Shown: positions 59,585 to 64,000 of the stretch, in pieces
How the letters are laid out: every line of letters begins with the position of its first letter
How positions within the stretch are numbered: position 1 is the stretch's first letter
From: Candidatus Dormiibacterota bacterium
GTDB lineage: Bacteria; Chloroflexota; Dormibacteria; Aeolococcales; Aeolococcaceae
NCBI GenBank assembly: GCA_003162415.1
Contig: PMOL01000009.1
Span: forward strand, 195,719-259,718
Direction: 5' to 3'
Length of the DNA stretch: 64,000 bases
Made by a program: the position numbers and the translations under genes
Notes under the pieces: generated by a model
What the model was told of the DNA's origin: nothing
The model's input: only the letters and a program-made list of their open reading frames with translations
Database searches by the model: none

Positions 59585-60262
59585 TCATTCACGGTAACGT
59601 TGGTCCCGGTGACGACGCACCTTGAGTAAGTTGCCGCAGGCACGAGCCTCGCACCATCGCCGGGTTCCGTTTCGGGACTGGTCGTAAAAGAGGAAGCTGC
59701 AGTCCGGATTGAGACACGTCCTTATCCGCTGCAGCTGGCCCCCGATCAGAAGTCGCCCATAGGAGGCCCCAGTTGCGGCCATCACGGCGCGCCAATCCTC
59801 GCCGCGCCAGAGCGATCTCAGGGCAAAGCTGTTTTCGACGCGCACGAGGTGCGAGAACTGGCTGGAAGAGGCAAGAACTCGGTTGAGCTCAGTGAGATCG
59901 CCATCAGTCGGATCGGACCGCGATTCCAACAACCCCCGAAGAAGGTCTCGCAAGTCGATCAGATGCCGATGCATAGCGGTACTCGGGGGTTGTTCGATCG
60001 TCAGGCCGCATCGCTGTGCAAACCACCGTTGCCAGTCCTGCAGATCGAGGCGGTCGTAGATGCGCCCCGAGCCGGTGTGGTCGGTGAATCGACTGTTGAC
60101 GAAGTCCACGCAAAGGTACTCCGAGAGCGTATGCGGGATTGGTCCTGGCGACCGGTGCGTCCGCGCTTTGTCATCGGATTTGTGGGTCTCGCCGTTGGTC
60201 TCCGTCCGCCTTGACCGGGCCGACACCTCTCGTGCACTTTGGGCTGGGTGACGGTCTGTCAA
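59585..60262 (-). CDS. ABATE/CGNR zinc finger transcriptional regulator-like protein (CGN-L variant)
   Basis: EYLCVDFVNSRF; CLNPDCSFLFYDQSRNGTRRWCEARACGNLLKVRRHR. Confidence 0.85.
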   Translation of the reverse strand: MTDRHPAQSAREVSARSRRTETNGETHKSDDKARTHRSPGPIPHTLSEYLCVDFVNSRFTDHTGSGRIYDRLDLQDWQRWFAQRCGLTIEQPPSTAMHRHLIDLRDLLRGLLESRSDPTDGDLTELNRVLASSSQFSHLVRVENSFALRSLWRGEDWRAVMAATGASYGRLLIGGQLQRIRTCLNPDCSFLFYDQSRNGTRRWCEARACGNLLKVRRHRDQRYRE

Positions 60263-60350
60263 TGGAAATGGTTAGTAGGAGGCACGCCGTGGTTCCATTT
60301 TCTAGCACGGATCGAAACCCCAGCAGCGGCTCCGGAGCCTTCCACCGCCC

Positions 60351-60869
60351 CTAGTCGGCGCAAGTCCAACTCAACCTTCCGGATTCCTCGACGTTCGTGT
60401 TTGTGTCGAGCATGCCGGTGAAAGACATCGCTCCCGAGGCGTCGCCGGCAACATGGATCACGGCGATCGCGGCGAAGGTGAAAGACGAGTTGTCAATGAT
60501 TAGGTCGGCCATGGTCGCGGATGCGCCCGTGTAAGTGCCGGGCCCGTGGAATCCGGACGACGGCGGAGCGTTCGACACCCCGGCGGTGTATATGACCGTG
60601 TGGCCGCCGACGAGCGCCGAGCCAGGCGTCGGCACGACCCAGAGTGTGGTTGCTTGCAGTGCGCCGGCGACGTACTGGGAACACCGCTCGTGGCGGCCCG
60701 TCAGTGCATCAACAAAGTTTCCTCGTACGGCGATCTCGCCGCGCAGCGCCACCGTGCCGGTGAACACGGCGTACGGCGGTCGCGGTATCGCGGGGGTGAC
60801 CTGCGGAATAGGGCCTTGACCCGAGCACGCGCATGCCAGCACTCCGGCGCACACCGCGATGAGCTTCAT
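60351..60869 (-). CDS. Putative lipoprotein of the GPGTY...WxC family
   Basis: MKLIAVCAGVLACACSGQ lipobox; HGPGTYTGAS, ESGRLSWTCAD. Confidence 0.65.
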   Translation of the reverse strand: MKLIAVCAGVLACACSGQGPIPQVTPAIPRPPYAVFTGTVALRGEIAVRGNFVDALTGRHERCSQYVAGALQATTLWVVPTPGSALVGGHTVIYTAGVSNAPPSSGFHGPGTYTGASATMADLIIDNSSFTFAAIAVIHVAGDASGAMSFTGMLDTNTNVEESGRLSWTCAD

Positions 60870-60897
60870 ACTCCGTCCATGGTAATGTCCGTAGAGC

Positions 60898-61758
60898 ATG
60901 TATGCCCGTTACACGAGTGGTGCGATTGCGCTGCTTTTGGGGATCAGCGCATGCGGGACAGATACGATGCCGCGTCCCACGCCCGCGCCGGCTCTGGCCA
61001 GACTCAACGGCACAGTGAGCGTTGCCGGCGGTTACGCGGTCCAAGGCGACTTCAGCACCGCACCCGCCGTCCTACGGGGGGCGCTGCCGACGGCGGCGCC
61101 GGCCGGTTACACGTGCGCTGACTATGCGCACGGATTCCGGATCGCGAGCGGGGCGAGCACGTTCGTGAGCCCGCCAATGCAGACTGCCGGGGCGAGCAGC
61201 GTGTACGTACAGGTCACCCTGGCGTCGGGCTACCGTGGGCCGTCGACGTACGACAGCACCACGACCCCAGCGCTGACGGGCGCCGCCTCGATCACCATCC
61301 CTCCGGCGTCGGCGCCGGTGATCGACACCTTCCGCTCGGCCTTCTACGGCAGCGTCACGCTCACTGTGCGTCCCGACGGTTCGGGATCAGTGACCATCAC
61401 GGATTGGGGGAGCCCGGGATCCGACAGTCGGATCTCAGGGACTGCCAGCTGGAGCTGCACAGAGCCGCTAACGACGGGAGTAGTTGGCACAAAACGCACC
61501 CCTGACGGGAGAGGCGACAACTCAATTGAGCGAGATAGGGTTGTGCTGCTGGATACTCCGAATGGGAGGGTGCAGCAACGCGCGGCAAGAGGGGCGACGA
61601 ATCCGCGTGACCGGGCACGTCAACCCTTGTCGATTGAGGGCTGCGAGCGTCGAGATGGACGCGCCCCGAACGAAATGGCCGGCAGACTCGCTCCGTGCAC
61701 CTGGTGTCTCGCGTCGCTCCTGGAACGCCGGGATAGGCGTGCGAGTGGTGCGTGGTAA
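60898..61758 (+). CDS. Putative lipoprotein of the same family with a C-terminal extension
   Basis: IALLLGISACGTD lipobox; YRGPSTYDSTTT, ISGTASWSC, then ~100 low-complexity residues. Confidence 0.6.
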   Translation: MYARYTSGAIALLLGISACGTDTMPRPTPAPALARLNGTVSVAGGYAVQGDFSTAPAVLRGALPTAAPAGYTCADYAHGFRIASGASTFVSPPMQTAGASSVYVQVTLASGYRGPSTYDSTTTPALTGAASITIPPASAPVIDTFRSAFYGSVTLTVRPDGSGSVTITDWGSPGSDSRISGTASWSCTEPLTTGVVGTKRTPDGRGDNSIERDRVVLLDTPNGRVQQRAARGATNPRDRARQPLSIEGCERRDGRAPNEMAGRLAPCTWCLASLLERRDRRASGAW

Positions 61759-64000
61759 TGCTCCGAGCACTCTTGTCTCAGATCCAGCATCGCCGAGGGC
61801 GGGCGGCGGCGGTCGCAGCCGGAATCCTTGTCGCCTCGGTAAGCTTTTCCTTACTGACCGCGGCGACAACCACCAGCACGGCTGACGTGGTGGGCACCGT
61901 GGCGCGGAACCTGCGGCCGGCGTACGACATCCTGGTTCGCCCCCCAGGCTCCACGACCGCACTCGAGGCGAGCGAGGGCCTGGTCCGCGACAACTACCTG
62001 TCCGGGATCTTCGGAGGCATCACGCTGCAGCAGTACGCGCAGGTGAAGAAGATCCCCGGCGTTCAACTCGCCGCACCGATCGCGATGCTCGGCTACATAC
62101 TCGAGAGCATCAGCCTGCCGGTCGACGTGACCGGCGACCTCACGTCGGCGGACGCTCAGGTCCTGACGCTAACTGACACAGAGACCACGGACCGGGGGCT
62201 CACCAAGATCCCAGCTCGCCCAGCGGGCTACGTATATGTCACGAGTGACCCGATCCAGGGATATGCGCTGCCGACGCTCGCCACCATCAACGGAACGCAG
62301 GTCTTCGGTGCAACCGAGACGCTACCGAGCGGGAAGCAGATCACCATTTGCCCGCAGGACACCATGGAGACCGTCGCCTCCCCGTTTATCGATTACGAGG
62401 CCGAGAATGGATCGTGCTGGTCCAGCCAGAACGGATACTACGGAGCGGTGACGGGACTGGGACCTGGCCGGGTGGGTGCGTCTATCACCGTGACGTTTCC
62501 GTTCCTGGTCGCAGCTATCGATCCGGTCGCAGAGCAGCAGCTGGTCGGCCTGGGACACGCCGTCGTCAATGGCCGCTACCTCCGCGACAGCGACACCGCG
62601 GTCACCATCGATCGACATGGCGCGTCGCAGCTGCAGGTGCCCGTGCTGGCGACAACCAACCCGTTCGTGGACGACACGGACCAGATCACAATCAGCCGCC
62701 TGCCGGCATCGGCTGTCGCAACAGTGCGCCAGAACCTCCTCCCGACCCCCCTGGTTGCAGCTCTTGGCAAGCTCACCGCGACCCCGGTCTCGAGGGTCAC
62801 GATCACCTCGCAGGACGCATATCAACAGCTGCTCGACGAGCTCTCGAACTCGTTGCTCGTTGACGCGTACTGGACGGCCGACCCTACGACGTATCGACCG
62901 CTGTCGGGCGGTGCGCTCGCGCCAGTCCCGGTGACAAACCCGAGCAGCGTGTGGGCCTCGAGCTTCTTCACGACCGGCTATGAAGAAGCGCCGATAGATG
63001 CCAGTGACGTCGGATTCCGGCAACTTCACGAGCAGCTGCGGACCAACACGGCGACACAGTTGCTGACGGTCCACTCGGTCGGCGAGTTCGACCCGGCCAA
63101 ACTGCCGGGGTTCAGCGCGCTCTCGCAGGTACCCCTGGAAACGTACTATCCACCCGCGGTCACAGGTGCCGATCCCACAAGCCAGAAAGCACTGGGCGAT
63201 CAGCCGTTGTTGCCGGACGAAAACGTGGCCGGCTACCTGCAGGAGCCGCCCTTGATCCTCACCACCCTCAACGCGCTACCGGCGTTCGAGCAGGACTTCC
63301 CGACGGCCAACACGACCGCGCCGATCAGTGTCATTCGCGTCCGCGTCGCCGGCGTGCACGGCAGCGTAACCCAGCAACTCGCGGAGATCGCTCAGGTCGC
63401 CGCCGCAATCCGTCACGCCACCGGGCTCGATGTGGACGTGACCGCAGGCTCGTCTCCCACAACGGAGACGATCGCGCTTCCCGCGGGACACTACGGGCGT
63501 CCAGTGCTGACGCTTGACGAGTCGTGGGTTCGCAAGGCTGTCGCTCTTCTCATCCTCAACGCTGTCGATGACAAGAGTCTGGCCCTTTTCGTTCTGATCC
63601 TGGTCGTGTGCGCGTTGTTCATCGCCAACGCAACTTTTGCCGGCGTAAGAGCGCGGCGAAGAGAGATCGGGGTGCTGCGTTGCATGGGTTGGCACCGCAG
63701 GGTGATTTTCACCTTCATTCTGGGTGAGGTGCTGCTCACTGGCTTTGTTGCCGGCGTCGCTGGTACCGGGCTGTCTGCTGCGCTGATCGCACTGCTGCGC
63801 CTACAGGTGCCATGGTTGCGGGTCGGTTTGGTGACTCCCGTCGCGGTCGTTCTCGCGGGATTGGCGGGACTCCTGCCGGCGCTACAAGCAACGCGGGGGC
63901 AACCGCTGGATGCTGTGTCGCCCCCGGTGCGGGCCCCAAAGCGCGCTCGTCCGGTACGTCACCTGGTCGGGTTGGTGTTTGCGAACCTGCGCCGCACACC
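61758..64000 (+). CDS. FtsX/MacB-like ABC transporter permease, runs off the window
   Basis: Translation by eye from ATG 61758: MLRALLSQIQHRRGRAAAVAAGILVASVSFSLLTAA... LALFVLILVVCALFIANATFAGVRARRREIGVLRCMGWHRRVIFTFILGEVLLTG; not in the ORF track because it has no stop in the window. Confidence 0.85.
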   Translation, partial: MLRALLSQIQHRRGRAAAVAAGILVASVSFSLLTAATTTSTADVVGTVARNLRPAYDILVRPPGSTTALEASEGLVRDNYLSGIFGGITLQQYAQVKKIPGVQLAAPIAMLGYILESISLPVDVTGDLTSADAQVLTLTDTETTDRGLTKIPARPAGYVYVTSDPIQGYALPTLATINGTQVFGATETLPSGKQITICPQDTMETVASPFIDYEAENGSCWSSQNGYYGAVTGLGPGRVGASITVTFPFLVAAIDPVAEQQLVGLGHAVVNGRYLRDSDTAVTIDRHGASQLQVPVLATTNPFVDDTDQITISRLPASAVATVRQNLLPTPLVAALGKLTATPVSRVTITSQDAYQQLLDELSNSLLVDAYWTADPTTYRPLSGGALAPVPVTNPSSVWASSFFTTGYEEAPIDASDVGFRQLHEQLRTNTATQLLTVHSVGEFDPAKLPGFSALSQVPLETYYPPAVTGADPTSQKALGDQPLLPDENVAGYLQEPPLILTTLNALPAFEQDFPTANTTAPISVIRVRVAGVHGSVTQQLAEIAQVAAAIRHATGLDVDVTAGSSPTTETIALPAGHYGRPVLTLDESWVRKAVALLILNAVDDKSLALFVLILVVCALFIANATFAGVRARRREIGVLRCMGWHRRVIFTFILGEVLLTGFVAGVAGTGLSAALIALLRLQVPWLRVGLVTPVAVVLAGLAGLLPALQATRGQPLDAVSPPVRAPKRARPVRHLVGLVFANLRRT

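Overview
High-GC bacterial chromosomal window. The RadA / PIN-TRAM / IspD / IspF / CysS / RlmB / NYN gene order and PolA-Fpg-UvrB block suggest a deep terrestrial lineage such as Dormibacterota, Chloroflexota or Actinomycetota; this is inference only. A conserved core (about 13.8-45.7 kb) holds DNA repair genes (polA, fpg, uvrB, radA), isoprenoid genes (ispD, ispF), cysS, rlmB, an acyl-CoA ligase / KAS-II / flavin disulfide oxidoreductase operon, and two tRNA-Thr genes. It is flanked by accessory DNA. The clearest new structure is an ~11 kb integrative element (2732..13693) inserted in the 3' end of tRNA-Leu(CAA). It has a 27-bp duplicated core, matching paired 10-bp direct repeats (candidate integrase arm sites) just inside both ends, Xis and Int genes, and a cargo of three unrelated secreted beta-propeller proteins. 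Its integrase reading frame crosses the attachment core, so its C-terminal tail should differ between the integrated and excised forms. A second accessory stretch (45.7-50.1 kb, next to tRNA-Thr(GGT)) carries a tyrosine recombinase, a HEPN (Swt1-like, RNxxxH) protein and a leaderless-peptide trypsin-like protease, a candidate uncharacterised defence or toxin pair. Window-wide patterns include many TANNNT boxes 6-9 nt upstream of start codons (leaderless mRNAs), four ECF sigma loci (one coupled to a TM-anchored beta-propeller), and a recurring lipoprotein family. All calls come from reading the sequence and ORF track; no searches were run.
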